Positions 11,201 to 23,271 of a DNA stretch of 64,000 nucleotides are shown here, piece after piece (position 1 is the stretch's first letter; every line of letters starts with the position of its first letter). The notes beneath the pieces were generated by a model. That model was not told the DNA's origin. It made no database searches and saw only the letters and a program-made list of their open reading frames with translations. Made by a program: the position numbers and the translations under genes. The DNA lies in the NCBI GenBank assembly GCA_001051155.2, contig JYIP02000005.1, positions 372,001 through 436,000 on the forward strand. Direction: 5' to 3'. Origin of the DNA: Chrysoporthe austroafricana. Taxonomy: Eukaryota; Ascomycota; Sordariomycetes; Diaporthales; Cryphonectriaceae.

Positions 11201-14200
11201 CAACTTCCCGGGATCATGCCACTCTTCACTGCGAGCAGGGGAGATGATATCGCAGATTATCCCCCAGTCGTAGTCCAGCTTGCCAATACCTGCATGCAAA
11301 TCGCTCTGGCACGTATATGGATGTCGTGGGGCATTACTCCAACTGCCATCATTGGTCACAGCCTCGGCGAATACGCGGCTTTGAACATTGCAGGTGTTCT
11401 CTCAGACTCCGACACTGTTTCCCTGGTTGGCCGTCGAGCCCAGCTGCTGCAGGAGATGTGCGAACCAGGATCACATTCTATGCTTGCAGTTCTTGCGTCG
11501 GTATCCGAGATTGAGGATGTCATGCACGGTCTCATCTTTGAGATTGCGTGCATCAATGGACCTAAAGAGACAGTCCTCGCCGGGACAGTGGCCAAGGTGG
11601 CAGAGGTACAACAGACAATGGCAGCAGCTGGGGTCCGCAGCACGCTCATCCGAGTCCCTTTTGCTTTCCATTCGTCACAAATCACGCCGATCCAGACGGC
11701 CTTTGCAAAGGATGCACGTGGAGTTGTATTCCACAAACCACGGATCCCAGTCCTTTCGCCTCTTCACGGCACAACAGTCCAAGACGCTGGGGTGTTCGGA
11801 GCGGAGTACCTTGTTCGCCATGCCAGGGAGCCAGTCCAGATGATGAAGTGCCTTCAGTCTGCCTTCGCCGGGGGTGTGCTTACCAACACGGCATATGCTA
11901 TCGAATTCGGCCCTCACCCAGTCGTGTCGGGTATGATCAAATCGACGCTTGGTTCCGCCATCACTGTACTTCCTACCCTGCGCCGCAACGCCGATGCGTG
12001 GGACGTCTTGACAAAGTCTTTGTGTTCCCTCTACAGCACTGGCTTGCCGGTGAAGTGGGACGGGTACTTTGCTGACATTCCATCGGCAAGGAGAGTTATT
12101 TCCCTTCCAGCTTATAGTTGGGACCTTAAGTCCTTTTGGATTCCTTACAGGAATGACTGGACTCTGACCAAGGGCGACATTCCATTAGACCGCTGCCATG
12201 TTACAGACGAGGCAAGACTGTCTCGACCATCGAATGTCGTCACCAATCATCCCCATTCCATAAACGTGGAGACCCCAAAGATCAAGCTCAGCAGTTCCAT
12301 TCATAGAGTGCTCGAGGATAAAGTCACCGACCAGGGTTATGATATCGTAGTTGATTGTGATGTAAGCCGTGCAGATCTGAAGCCATTCATCCAAGGCCAC
12401 ACAGTTGACGGCTTCAGGCTCTGTACTCCGGTAAGTGATCAAATGAAACTTCTTGTCGGATAAAATTAGCTAATACTCGCTGGAAACCAGGCTGTCTACG
12501 CAGATATCAGCTTCTCTATTGGGACATATGTTCTTCGCCGCTTCCAGTCGCGTTTCCCGGGCAAGATCGTTTCAGTAGCTGCAATGGATATCAAGAGGGC
12601 CTTAATTGGCTCTGCTGAATGGAAACAATTCCTGCGTTGTACAGCAAAGTTCAACTGGGCATCTATGGATTCCACGGTATCTTTCACTGTTCACAATGTA
12701 AGCCAAATGACCTCAAGGCTCCCATCCTCAGACGAGGCTGACAAACCGCAGGAGCACGGCAACGAAATCGCATTGCTTTCGACCTGCCAAATCAAATTCG
12801 TCGATCAGCCAGATCGTGAACGCCTTCAACGCGATCTGCCCGGTCTCAAAGCTCATTTCGAAAGAATGCGCCGTGATTGTGCTGAGGGAATTAAGGTGTG
12901 CCGTTTCAGCGGCCCCATGGCGTATCGCTTGGTGTCAAGCCTGGCTGAATTCAACCCAGACTATCATTACATCGATGAGGTTTTGTACGACAGTGATGCA
13001 TACGAGGCTGTCTGCCGAGTCAGTTTTGGCCAGATGAAGAAAGGCGGCACATTTCATATTAATCCGGGTGCATTCGATGGCTTGACTCAGTCCGGTGGTT
13101 TTGTCATGAATGCAAATGAGCAAACCAAGCTCGAGACAGACGTCTTTGTCAATCATGGCTGGGACGACCTTCAATTATTTGAAGACATCCGAGACGATTG
13201 CCAATATTGCACTTATGTGCGTATGACGCCCGGGGAGGACCAGTTATGGATGGGTGACATTTTCATCTTCACCGATGATCGAATGAATAGTCGGTCTGGT
13301 GCAAGGAATTAAGGTACGTCCACCGCCCCCTCCCACCCCCTCCTCAGATATGTTGCCCTGGTGTCTGTACTCATAGTATTGCGATTAGATCCAAGGTGTT
13401 CCTCGGCGATTGTTAAAGTTCATCCTAACCCAAGCAGCCAAGCCTCCAAAAGCCTCGAAGGAAAAGGCGGCGAAGGAGCATAGTAAAATAAGCCAGCACG
13501 ACCAGGCTGCAATTTCAACGGTCCCTGTCGCAGTGTACAGCACTGATCCTGTACCAGTCGTTGATCAACCGCTTGAGGAGATTGGTCGTTCCGACGGCGT
13601 GACAGTTAGGGAAAAAGCTCTGAAAATTATTGCAGAGCAAAGCGGAGTACCCGTGTCAGATCTCCGAAGCGATACCCGCCTCGACGACATTGGAATCGAC
13701 TCGCTGCTTTCACTGATGATCACAAGCCAGTTCGTAGAAGAGCTTGGCGTCAACGCAGACTCAGCTCTATTCCTGGACAACAGTTCAGTGGAAGACGTGA
13801 TCAGGGTCTTAGAGGCTTCGGTTCTTAGGAAAATGCCGATACATTCTCAGTCTTCTGGATTCAGTGAACCAATTCGGGTTATACGGAGGCCTAGTCCCAC
13901 ACTCGCAACGCAGCATCCCGTCACACCGCCACCCCAAGATGCACCGGAAGTGGCGTCTTCTGAAGGTCCACCTGCAGGCGATCTCATCAGTAATGACCCC
14001 GGATTCGGTGATGTGCTGAAAATCATTGCCGAGGAGGCGGGCGTTCCCCTAGAACAACTTGCTGGCGATACCTCGCTGGCAGACATTGGAGTGAACTCTC
14101 TACTTTCCCTCATGATCGGGAGTCGTCTCCGCGATGAGCTCGACATGGAAATTGACGATAACTCCACCCTGACATCACTGGGCTCCATTCGTGAGCTGCA

Positions 14201-15177
14201 AGAGGCCTTATTTCCAGCCAGCCCTATGCCATCCGAGGCCCTAGATGGGTCGAGTTGCTCGTCGGACTCAGTTGTTTCGGGCGGCGCACCTTCTTCAGAG
14301 ATCACACCACTCTCTGATGTTAGCGATATCCTATCTACGGCAAAAGACGTGCCATACGCTACCTCTGTCATTCTTCAAGGGAATCCCCGGACAGCGACCA
14401 ACATTCTGTTCATTCTCCCAGATGGCAGTGGCTTAGCCTCATCCTATGCCCAGCTACCCAGAATCAAGGACGACCTCGTTGTGTACGGACTGAACTCTCC
14501 CTATCTCAAAAAGGGGCTCGACATGAACTGCACTTGGGATGAGATGGCCTATAGTTATCTCGTCGAGATTCGCCGCCGTCAACCGTGTGGACCATATAGT
14601 TTCGCCGGATGGTCTGCAGGTGGGATTCTATCCTACCGCGCTGCACAAATCCTGATGGGAGCAGGCGAAGTAGTAAATGATCTCATCATGCTCGACTCGC
14701 CTCCACCCTACAATCTCAAGCCCTTACCACAACACTTCTTCGAGTACTGCAGCTCCTCGAACTTGTTCGGCGGCCAGAACGTAGCGCCTGAATGGCTCAT
14801 CAGGCATTTCAAAAGTATCAACGGTGTTCTGAGCACGTACACCCCAACACCATTGACAGTGAGCACATTGCGCAAAGTTAATATCCCTTGGGCCTGCGAG
14901 AGTTCTGTGGATGATCGGTTTCATCCTCGCCCAGACGACCCAGAGGATATGAAGTTCCTAACCGAGAGACGGACAGACTTTACTGCTGGAGCCTGGGCTG
15001 CATTGTTCCCAGGCATACCGGTGCACATCGATCGGGCAGTGGGCCAGCATCATTGGAATCTTCTGGTAATTTATATTGATCTATCCTATGATGAACGCAT
15101 TATGCTGACTTCGACTTGTCCAGGAAGGCGAATCCGCTGCAAATGTAGCGACGTACATTGCGAGCATTCTCGATTAA
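8241..15177 (+). pseudogene. Non-reducing polyketide synthase, SAT-KS-MAT-PT-ACP-ACP-TE, disrupted
   Basis: Iterative NR-PKS making an aromatic polyketide, about 2,208 codons. Introns: 8531-8582, 8875-8938, 12431-12490, 13314-13388, 15066-15123. Domain order: SAT (8241 to about 9470, GLCTG Cys motif just after intron 1); KS from about 9480 (DTACSSS Cys codon 9992-9994, HGTGTQAGD and NIGHGE intact); MAT from about 11094 (GHSLGEY Ser 11360-11362); PT about 12280-13310 (His 12398-12400, Asp 13076-13078, NHGWD); two ACPs (Ser 13701-13703 and 14097-14099); TE/Claisen-cyclase-like (GWSAGG Ser 14613-14615, His near 15048-15053). Three lesions: TAA 9554-9556 after WELL; TAG 9728-9730 directly before MDPAQRL, where relatives carry Gln; and one extra A at 13286/13287, shifting frame 2 to frame 0 in the conserved end of PT. 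No GT-AG intron removes these. The dual-ACP layout resembles pigment-type synthases; the product is unknown. The ATG at 8241 was chosen because the in-frame codon at 8235 is TTG. Confidence 0.9.
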
Positions 15178-15285
15178 CTGCTGTGACATCGTGCGGCTAG
15201 ATATGTCTCCTCCAAATATCGCTGAACCTGTTATTTTTCAATTGTGCTGCCTGTCACATGCTGTTGTATATTTGTCTGGCCCTTG

Positions 15286-15531
15286 CAGGACAAGATCGAG
15301 AAGAAGCTTGGGGAGGGCTGCGCACGCGTGATCTGGGCTATCACAAATCCATTTGCGGTCGATGTGGTTCTGCTGGAGGAAGAGGCTGCGAGGCCGTATC
15401 AGATGCCTCTGTATAGGAAGGGCGATTTAGTGGTTGTATTGAAGAACGCTGCCATCGGCTCCCAGCCTTGTGAGCATGATCTCAATAAGTCTACAGTGAC
15501 ACAGGTTGCGCTCTCGTGTTGGTTCATCTGA
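15286..15531 (+). other. Orphan open reading segment behind the PKS
   Basis: An open frame continues from an acceptor-like CCCTTGCAG ending near 15290 to the TGA at 15531. It reads like a real protein end (a stretch around NPFAVDVVLLEEEAARPYQ), but I cannot assign a family and see no matching upstream exon. It may be the last exon of a lost or decayed gene next to the PKS. The remaining sequence between 15178 and 15889 holds nothing I recognise. Confidence 0.3.
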
Positions 15532-15889
15532 GATGCTAGCTGTATACTTTGCCGGCCAGAAACAATGCACGACGTATGAAGATAGTATAGTTAGCACGCG
15601 TTATCGTTGCATCTTGTTCAGAAGCTCACTAGACTTCCATATGCTGATCAGATGACAAGCATTTTCTGCAACTAATACTCTCGTCCTCGCTCGATCAAGT
15701 CACAGGAAGCGGAAAAGTCAGCATTCTCTATTTTTGTAGCAAGGTTTGAATCCTTCGTTCTAAGATATATAATTGAGTATGTCAAGAAAACATCATATTC
15801 AGCAAAACACTAATATCCTCGTTTGATAGTCCCCATTGATGAGGCGTCTGGGGAAGTCCACAGTCAGTGTGAACTTTATGCCGTTGTAA

Positions 15890-17097
15890 TCACAAGGTCG
15901 ACCAAGTCCGGTTCAATCCTAAACCGAGGCCTTCGGGTGGTGCGCGCAGTTGCACAAGTTCCATACTCTCCCGAGTTGCAGTTTCTGTCTGTGCTCTTTT
16001 CCTCAGTTCATATTTGAGGCCACTGAGCTCCAGCCGCAAAAGCAAGCTACACATTATACTGCTGGTACCATAGCGAGCTACAATAGGAAGCGCGTCCAGG
16101 AAGGATGCGAAGAGAATCGCCGAAAGTACAACAGTGCCCAAAAGCGTCTGTATAATGCTGAAAAAAGAAGCAACCCAGAATAGTATCTCTGTCATGTAAC
16201 CGTCTTCAGAACCTGGTAGAATGCAGGGAGAGATCTCAGGTTTGGTTGAGGAAATGCAGGGGACCAGCACTTCAGGGCATGATTCCCAGTTTACTGCGCT
16301 TCCTTGAGGAGGATGAGTTCTCATTCGAATGGCCAGCATCTCGGGCACTGCGATCGTGAAGCCCGTAAGACACCAGCCAAGTGGCATGTAGTCTGCACCA
16401 CACCGCCAACCCGAGACTGTTCGAAGATCCAAGTAGATCGAAGTGTAGATATTGTTGACCACTGCTCCTGCAGCAGCAAGCCATAAGATTGTAAGGGTGA
16501 TTAGCCGGACGACGGGGCTCCGTGTCTCCAGCCATGAGTGGTAAGCTTGCGCAGTTCGCGCAATCGGCTTACCCAAGATTTGTGATATGTTCACGGACAC
16601 GAAGAGGCCAGTTATCGACATTGAAGGGAACCCAAAAGAGAGAAGACTCGTGAAAACTGGCCGATACGTAGATAGGATTGCCATTTCGCCCCTGGTAGGC
16701 CCTAGGAACCCCAGAATTTGTGGCGCCAGACCCAGCATAATGTTTGCAGAGGCAAGATTGCTCTGGATACTCTGACTGGTAGTGTTGAGAAGACAGTCGA
16801 CTTCGAAATAAGTTAGTAAGACCCATCCAACCACCAACTTCCGAGACAACGCGACTGAAGAAGGCATGAATCAACCACGGCGTGAAAGGTCTAATCCCAC
16901 TCACCAACACATGCACACGGTGCTCCACACGTGCTTCTGTTGTTATTATAATAATCTTCGAGCTGCATCTTGCACAGTGGGATGGTCTCTTCCCAATGGT
17001 ACCTGTAGTATGGAAGCCATTGCCGGAATTTACGTCTTTGTATGGCAAAAGCTCTGGAAACGAGAAGGCTTAGAAGCAACAGCACGATGACTTTCAT
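15890..17097 (-). CDS. Fungal multipass membrane protein with leader peptide
   Basis: Two exons (17097-16905 and 16854-15890; 50-bp intron with GTGAGT donor) give about 385 residues. The N-terminus MKVIVLLLLSLLVSRAFA is a clear signal peptide. A short Cys-rich, probably extracytoplasmic segment follows, with four cysteines and an NRS glycosylation sequon. At least five hydrophobic segments come next, including a block around LGLAPQILGFLGPTRGE, a motif I associate with uncharacterised integral membrane proteins common in filamentous fungi. The C-terminal tail is charged and looks cytoplasmic. An in-frame ATG 12 bases upstream (17109) would add MRVD. The gene is convergent with the PKS, with a gap of about 0.7 kb. 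No function is known to me; transport or signalling are guesses. No lesion was seen. Confidence 0.7.
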
Positions 17098-18321
17098 GTC
17101 AACTCGCATAGGCCACCGCGGAAGCCAGGGTTATGAGCAAGAGGTGAAAATGCAACCTTGTCAGGATGGTACGTGATACAGGAATCGTTACAACATTGGA
17201 TGGGAATACTTTCAATGGCAATAAAAATGCCCCTTAAAATTCTGAGCCGCAGGTGGCAACACGGCACAGAGCCTCAGCATGGTCGGGCGCATTCTTGCAT
17301 CGGAGAAGACGGGCCAGAGCCTCAACGGATTGCTACTGTGGCTATTCTTAGCGTCACGAGCTGAAAATTGAGCCAATCGATTTACGATGGGCGTATGGTT
17401 GTGCTACACACCGGTGATGCATCAGCGGCATATTCCTGCAACTAGGCGCGACCTGGACCAAGTCGATGAGCGCTCCCCGGGGAGGGGGGGAGACATCAGC
17501 TTTTCCCACCCACCTGCCGCCCATCTCAGCAAGATATTTGATGAGGGCCGCTGGACCAAATCTGTACTTTCAATACCAGAAGGCATCATTACGTAGCACC
17601 GATGTTTCTCCATTTAGTATTGCGTCTCATAACAGGCAGAATGTCTTTGTTGGATATCTAGATCCCCTCCGAATTCTGCAGAGCCTTATTATCATACCTA
17701 TCGATAAATTCAACTCAAATGGTCCTCCTCCATGCTCGCTTAGTGTACAGAGTGGGAATGGCGCTATTTATTGCTACGAGGACTCCCAATCAGATGTCTA
17801 GTTCGACATATGACTTAGCACATCACGGTTCAGTGTAACTCACGTCCATGATGACATATGCACTGAAACTATGTAGCGGCCAGGACCGGCTCTACTGAAA
17901 TGTCCGGAGAACAATCTCGGGTATCCTAAGTAGACTGGCGGAACGTTGTCTCATCATGCTTCTGAAATGCCGAAGCTATGTGATGGATGCGGCCTCAATT
18001 ATCCCGACTTCGAATCTGCGGAGCGGGCACCAGTAGGAATGACACTATCTGGAGAGATTGCCAAGATTAATTATGGTACAGCATCCCGTTATATGCAGCA
18101 AGGTCAATACAGGAAGGATAGTATTAGATCATAATAAACGTCATAACCGTATCATTAGGTAAATTGCTCCGCTGCAAATGCTACTATGATCCCTCACTTC
18201 CCGCTCGCGTGCTCGTGCACTACATAAGCTCAGTATGCCCTCGCCATTCTTCTGACTGTCCTGTGGCGGCGGGGTCCGGAGTGGTTGAAAGTGACATTCT
18301 GTGATTCAATCAGAATCGATC
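17098..18321. other. Divergent intergenic region
   Basis: This region separates the minus-strand membrane protein from the plus-strand yellow-like gene, so it should contain both promoters. Small ORFs (for example 17387-17596, 17466-17801 and 17946-18134) show no recognisable motif. Confidence 0.45.
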
Positions 18322-19821
18322 ATGAATTTACAGGCCTTCGTCGTAGCGATAGCGGCGCTCCTAGAGCCTGCTCTTGGCCAAAACATTACGTTTCTTACGG
18401 ACAGCGAACTATCTGGACCACCACTTGAAGTTGTTCATGCCTATCAAGGTCAATGGCCCACAGGTGAGTAATGAGGGAAGTGACTTCTTCGTGGGAGAGT
18501 CATGTGGTTGAAAATGCGAAGGGATTGCTGTCTCGAGTACTGGTCGCAAGTTTTCGAACTACCCGGGAGGTATGCACTTTACCCAACCCTTGAACCAAAC
18601 GAGAAGCTCAGAAAGCTGAGAGATTGCGCTCAGGTCTCGATCCTTCGGATGTATACAACGGGAGCAATAGCGTCTACACCGTGGGAGAACTTACCGGCTT
18701 GACTACCGAGGCGCCGTATCCTAGCCAGGAGATGAATAGTCCGCCGGGCGGAGCCATAAATTATACTACCAATCCTCCAAGTAAGCCTTGCGCTGCGACA
18801 CTCTTGATGCCTACCCCATGTCTCTGACCATCCCTCAGCTGGAGCGAACTACCCGAACTACCTTATCGGTGTGCAGTCTGTTGTGGTCGATCCACTGGAT
18901 CGCCTCTGGCTTCTAGATACGGGGCGTGTTCTAACACCTGATGGCAAGACACTCCTCACATCTTCGTACGGAGGACCAAAGCTGGTTGGTGTCGACCTGT
19001 CGACGAACCAGGTGATCCAGACTATCCTCTTCCCGCAGACAGTAGCCTTTCCTGACAGTTACCTCAACGACGTGCGATTCGACCTCCGGCCAAACGTGAT
19101 TGAAGCCGGCAAGGGTGTGGCTTACATCACAGACAGCAGCAACGAGGGTCGAAATGGCTTGATCATCGTCGATCTCGGCACCGAAGAGAGTTGGCGACAT
19201 GTCAGCGCCACCGAGGCGGTGAGGCCGGATGCAGGCTTTGTAGGATGGGTGAGCGGGCAGTCGGTCTTCGCCTATGACGCAGCATCCTCGGAGGCGGGAT
19301 ACTTCCCAACTGGTTCTGACGGAATCGCTCTCTCAGCCGACGGCGAGAGCCTCTTCTTCTGCCCCCTGAGCTCGAGGCGGCTTTACAGCGTGTCGACCAG
19401 CCTTCTCAGGGACCGTGGTCCGTACAGCGAACTCAGAGCACAGCAAGGTACGCTGTATCACGGACAAAAGGGATTCAGCGATGGACTCGAGACCGATAGC
19501 AACGGTATCATCTATCTGGGTAACTTCGAACAAAATGCGGTTGTAATGTTCAATCCTGCCAATGGAACTGTTGATACGTTCGTGAGGGACCCGCGGATCA
19601 ATTGGGTTGACACGTGTGAGTCGATCGTTCCAATCTTCATCATGAACTTGTCCACTGACAGCGAGCTAGTCTCGACGGGAACTGATGGCTATTTGTACTT
19701 CACTGTCAATCAGTTACATCTGACAGGAAACACGTGGCCTGGGACTGATCGGCGCGTGAAGCCCTATGCCTTGTTCCGGGCGAAGCTGCCGAACGGCGGT
19801 AGCAAGGTAATTTTGAAGTAA
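18322..19821 (+). CDS. Secreted major royal jelly/yellow-like protein
   Basis: Five exons: 18322-18463, 18522-18569, 18634-18780, 18839-19615 and 19670-19821, about 421 residues. All frames join cleanly. Residues 1 to about 19 (MNLQAFVVAIAALLEPALG) form a signal peptide. The mature part has the conserved core of the MRJP/yellow beta-propeller family: a Pro-Gly-Gly-Ala-rich strand (PPGGAINYTTNPP), then VVVDPLDRLWLLDTG, SYLNDVRFDLRPN, YITDSS and GLIIVDLGTEESWRH, ending with DGYLYFTVNQLHL. The length is normal for fungal members. These proteins are extracellular; some relatives act as enzymes or bind small amines, but the fungal substrate is generally unknown. Intron 4 (54 bp) is a multiple of three, so its retention would not break the frame. 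The location close to an NR-PKS suggests, without proving, a role in that pathway. Confidence 0.8.
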
Positions 19822-20500
19822 TCAGGACTCTCGTTGTTGAAAGAAATTCTTACAAGACGATAACATACTTAAGCAACTGGGCTATTCTAAATGCTCAATA
19901 ATCTTGTTTATACCTAGTCACTCAGCTTTTGTAGTCGATCCTTCTAGGCGCAGGAAATAATATTGGAAGCCCTATCAGAGGATAGCCTTCTTATAAGATA
20001 AGCCCGACAAGGCAGGCCTCAATCTCGCTTAACCTAGCCATGGTCTCTAGTTTCTAACAGCATCTAGAGATAATTATCCCAGCATCCTCCTGCTTCTTCG
20101 TGATCTCTATCCGGGAAGATGCTACTCAATCCGTAGGGGAGAGAGAGAAAGAGCGTAAACTTTCTGCTGTTGAAATTCTTGTATGTATCGTCTGAGAATA
20201 CGTCGAAGATATAACCTGATATACTTAAAGTTATAGACTACCCACAACGCACACCATGACAGAAGGGGGGTGACAATTTTAGCCGCTCCCATACATCAGC
20301 TATTCCGACAGCGAGAACTGTGTGGGGTGGGGCGGGAAGGGGGTAATCGATATATGTGATTAGTCCATGAGATAGTCTTGCTACAGGCCTACCGACAACC
20401 AGATGGGCAGCAGACCGGTTGTACTGAGACTAGTCACTACAAAGGAAGAATATAAGCTGCGCAGGCCTGATTATACCACGACCAACTACTCGAAGACCAA
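19822..20500. other. Intergenic between convergent genes
   Basis: Moderately AT-rich sequence lying between the 3' ends of two convergent genes. I see no ORF, repeat or RNA gene in it. Confidence 0.5.
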
Positions 20501-21904
20501 TCAGACCAGACAAGGGAAAAGCTGGGAGAGCCTCGAGAGCCAGTCCAGCCACCAAAGCTTGGCTCGTGCTGCATAACCTCGCTCCCATCTCTTGATCATC
20601 ATTAACATCTCCTCATCTCCCCGCTCAGACGCAATCTGCAAAACCGTCTGTCCCGACGCGTCTGCCGTCAACGCATCCACCGCCCAGCCGTATGCCTCAG
20701 CAGTGGCCTTGTTCCGGCTATGGGCAATGAGATACCGCAACGCTTCGATATTGCCCCACCGGGCCGCTTCGTGCAATGGCGTCGTACAGAACCTCCCCAC
20801 TGCGCGTTGTCCTTCACGGCCACACATATCAAACCAGTCCAGATCCGCCCTATCTCGGGAGTAATAAGCGTTGTAATAGCCGGGGCAACGCCGGGCCAGT
20901 GTGACGGCGTCGGCACCGGGGTAAAGCCATCCACCCTCATCGCAGAGCTTTCCATGCCTCTCGTGCAGTAGTTTCAGGATTGGCAGGGCCCTGCTGCGGC
21001 GACGTGTGGCCCAGATCATGATGTGGGCTGGCGGAGGTGGTGGGCTTACCGTCTTGTCACACCCGCGTCCCGTCAGTCCCACCTTTGCGAGCACATGCTG
21101 GAAGACCTTGATGTGAGCGGCCTGGGCAGTGGCTTCCACAAAGTCGATGCCATGTGGGACGTTGGTCCATTCCCACCCTGCAGTGCGGACCGCTTCCAGA
21201 AGCGCGATGCTCTCTTTGGGGGACGACCCGGAGCCACTGCGGCGGATGGCGTGGTGGGCCAGATCTTGGTATGATGTGGCCCATCCGCAAGAGACGAGCG
21301 TTGTCCACAAGGGGATGGGAATGGGGCCAAGGTGTGTGCAGCCCGATAATGTGTCCAACTCCTCACGAGAAAATTTGGGAACGGCGAGTGCGGAACCTTG
21401 CATTGTGAATAAGTTCTGCGACGGCGGCTCGCATCGCGGCTTCACACCGGCCAGACTAGCTGCCAGGAAGGCGTCCCCGCCGAGTTGACCTCCCCCTCTA
21501 TTACCCTCGGAATGAGTGTTATGCAGGAGCAACGCTGTGAGGATCATTACTTGTCGTAGCGATGGGGTGTCCATGGCCGAGAATCCGGACCGCGTTTCAA
21601 AGATGCTGTCAAGACGACGGATATCGTTCATACGCGCCTGTGTGGATTCGAAAAATGATCTTGGGGCGCAGCAAGCCTCAAGCATTGAGCGAAGTGGCTG
21701 CAGAGCTTCAATGCTAAGTTGAAGTTCAGAAGAACAGATTCGTATAGCTACCACTAGAGGACCCAAACTTCCTGCCTTTGTGAGTTCAACGAGACTCGTA
21801 TCCCTTGTGTGCAGGTCTTCCTGGCAGCTCAGACTTTGGTCGAGGAAGTCGTCAAAAGACAATTCGCCCCTCTGGCAGGCTTCTGCAAGGTATTTGAGAG
21901 ACAT
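20501..21904 (-). CDS. Ankyrin-repeat-like hypothetical protein
   Basis: A single uninterrupted frame of 467 codons. The C-terminal third carries ankyrin-like helices: a TPLHEAARWGNIEALRYLI unit and a second unit around TVLQIASERGDEEMLMMIK. The N-terminal half is rich in Leu and Ala and looks helical, but I recognise no domain in it. The first residues (MSLKYLAEACQRGELSFDDF) and even amino-acid use support real coding. There is no signal peptide or membrane span except a weakly hydrophobic, Trp-rich C-terminus. Orphan ankyrin proteins like this are frequent in accessory regions of fungal genomes and often lie near NLRs. It is probably intracellular with a protein-binding role; no partner can be inferred. 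Confidence 0.7.
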   Translation of the reverse strand: MSLKYLAEACQRGELSFDDFLDQSLSCQEDLHTRDTSLVELTKAGSLGPLVVAIRICSSELQLSIEALQPLRSMLEACCAPRSFFESTQARMNDIRRLDSIFETRSGFSAMDTPSLRQVMILTALLLHNTHSEGNRGGGQLGGDAFLAASLAGVKPRCEPPSQNLFTMQGSALAVPKFSREELDTLSGCTHLGPIPIPLWTTLVSCGWATSYQDLAHHAIRRSGSGSSPKESIALLEAVRTAGWEWTNVPHGIDFVEATAQAAHIKVFQHVLAKVGLTGRGCDKTVSPPPPPAHIMIWATRRRSRALPILKLLHERHGKLCDEGGWLYPGADAVTLARRCPGYYNAYYSRDRADLDWFDMCGREGQRAVGRFCTTPLHEAARWGNIEALRYLIAHSRNKATAEAYGWAVDALTADASGQTVLQIASERGDEEMLMMIKRWERGYAARAKLWWLDWLSRLSQLFPCLV

Positions 21905-23271
21905 GGTTGCTTTTACGATATCTTAAGCGCGACGCAACTTGAATAATGTAGTTGAGGGAACAGGACATCATCGATTTGCTGAATAATATGCTCATCTGAG
22001 CGCAGTCATCTTTTCGTGATGAATACTCGAAATTCGCACTTGGTGCAGGATTTATAGAAGCATGTGTTGGGGTTTACTTGCAGTGTTCATGACTGCTAAT
22101 GCCAATTCCTGAATTGAGGCAGCCACTTGATTTATTCCGCGAAGACCTCCACTTTGCGTAGATAACACGGTATCGCTTGCGCATGTAACTTAAGTGCTTA
22201 CTGGCGTTTTGTATGTCCGTACTAGCAAAGTGCGCATGCATCCGTCCTCTGTATATGCGGAGTAGTCTGGCAAGGCTCACTGCTGCTGCCTACAGTCGGG
22301 CACTGGTTATCGACAGGGGTTTCTACACATCACCTGTATTTAGTACGAAGCACGCTGCCTGCGGATTTAGAAGGACATTGAGATAGGCATATGCTTACTA
22401 TTATATTCGTAGAAAGGGAGACAGGCTTTAAAATTAATCACTTGATAGGTTATTAAAGTGAGCGGTTGAGGTCAAGAGGCACTGTAGTGGTAGTATAGGA
22501 TGTCGGCCGGCAGATAAGTCGTGATGGGGAGAGGAATGCCAGGCTTCAAGAGGCTCTGTCAAGATGAACGATGGCAATCCGAAGAGCCGTTGGACACCGG
22601 TTTGAACAAGCTTCGCGTCTATTTCTTATAAAATACCGTCAAACATCTCAATTACGAAGGGGCTGAATATTACCTGTGGCTGAGGGACCAGCCATTTGGA
22701 CCTGTGCACTATTGAAGGCTACGCGCGTAGGTCGTCCCAGGTCCTCCAATATCTTTTGATCTGAAACACATAACTGATGGGGTAACGTTCTCCCACATTC
22801 CAAACCCGACCGAGATCCGAGATTAGGCAGTTGCATGATTTTGCTTTTCATAAGTAGACGTATTCCATTCGCAGTGTGCCTAGACGGGTGTTTGGTTTTT
22901 TTCTGCAGTAGAAGGATAGTTGTGAACGATGCCTTTCGTATGCTAATACTGATCGAGACGCTGTGGTAGGGTTGTTTGCAAAGTGTAGTTTCCCAACCTC
23001 ATATTCAACGTCTTCTGCGAGTCGGGGAGAGGCGTCGACATCAGCAACCTCCGCATCGACGCCGCCAACTAGTCCCCTTGTCGTCATCAAAAACCTACAC
23101 CAGAGCAGAAGGGGTATCAAAAGCGGAAAGTAGTGCGAGTCGTCTAAGAGACGGTGCTTTTCAAGTGATATCAACAGTGCGCAGGCTTGCATCGAATATA
23201 TCGCTTCATCCTCTCCTGCGCTCAGTTTCCGGGGCATTCCGGGGGCAGGCTTTCTCCAGAAAGTACAGATC
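21905..23271. other. Intergenic, no gene recognised
   Basis: No convincing gene. The 22848-23306 minus-strand ORF overlaps the end of the next gene in another frame and looks like a shadow. Sequence around 22000-22500 is AT-rich and should hold the promoter of the ankyrin-like gene. Confidence 0.45.

Noticed and set aside
15905..15935. GGTTCAATCC-like tRNA B-box sequence
   Set aside because: Lies within the coding exon of the membrane protein and has no A box or cloverleaf partner.
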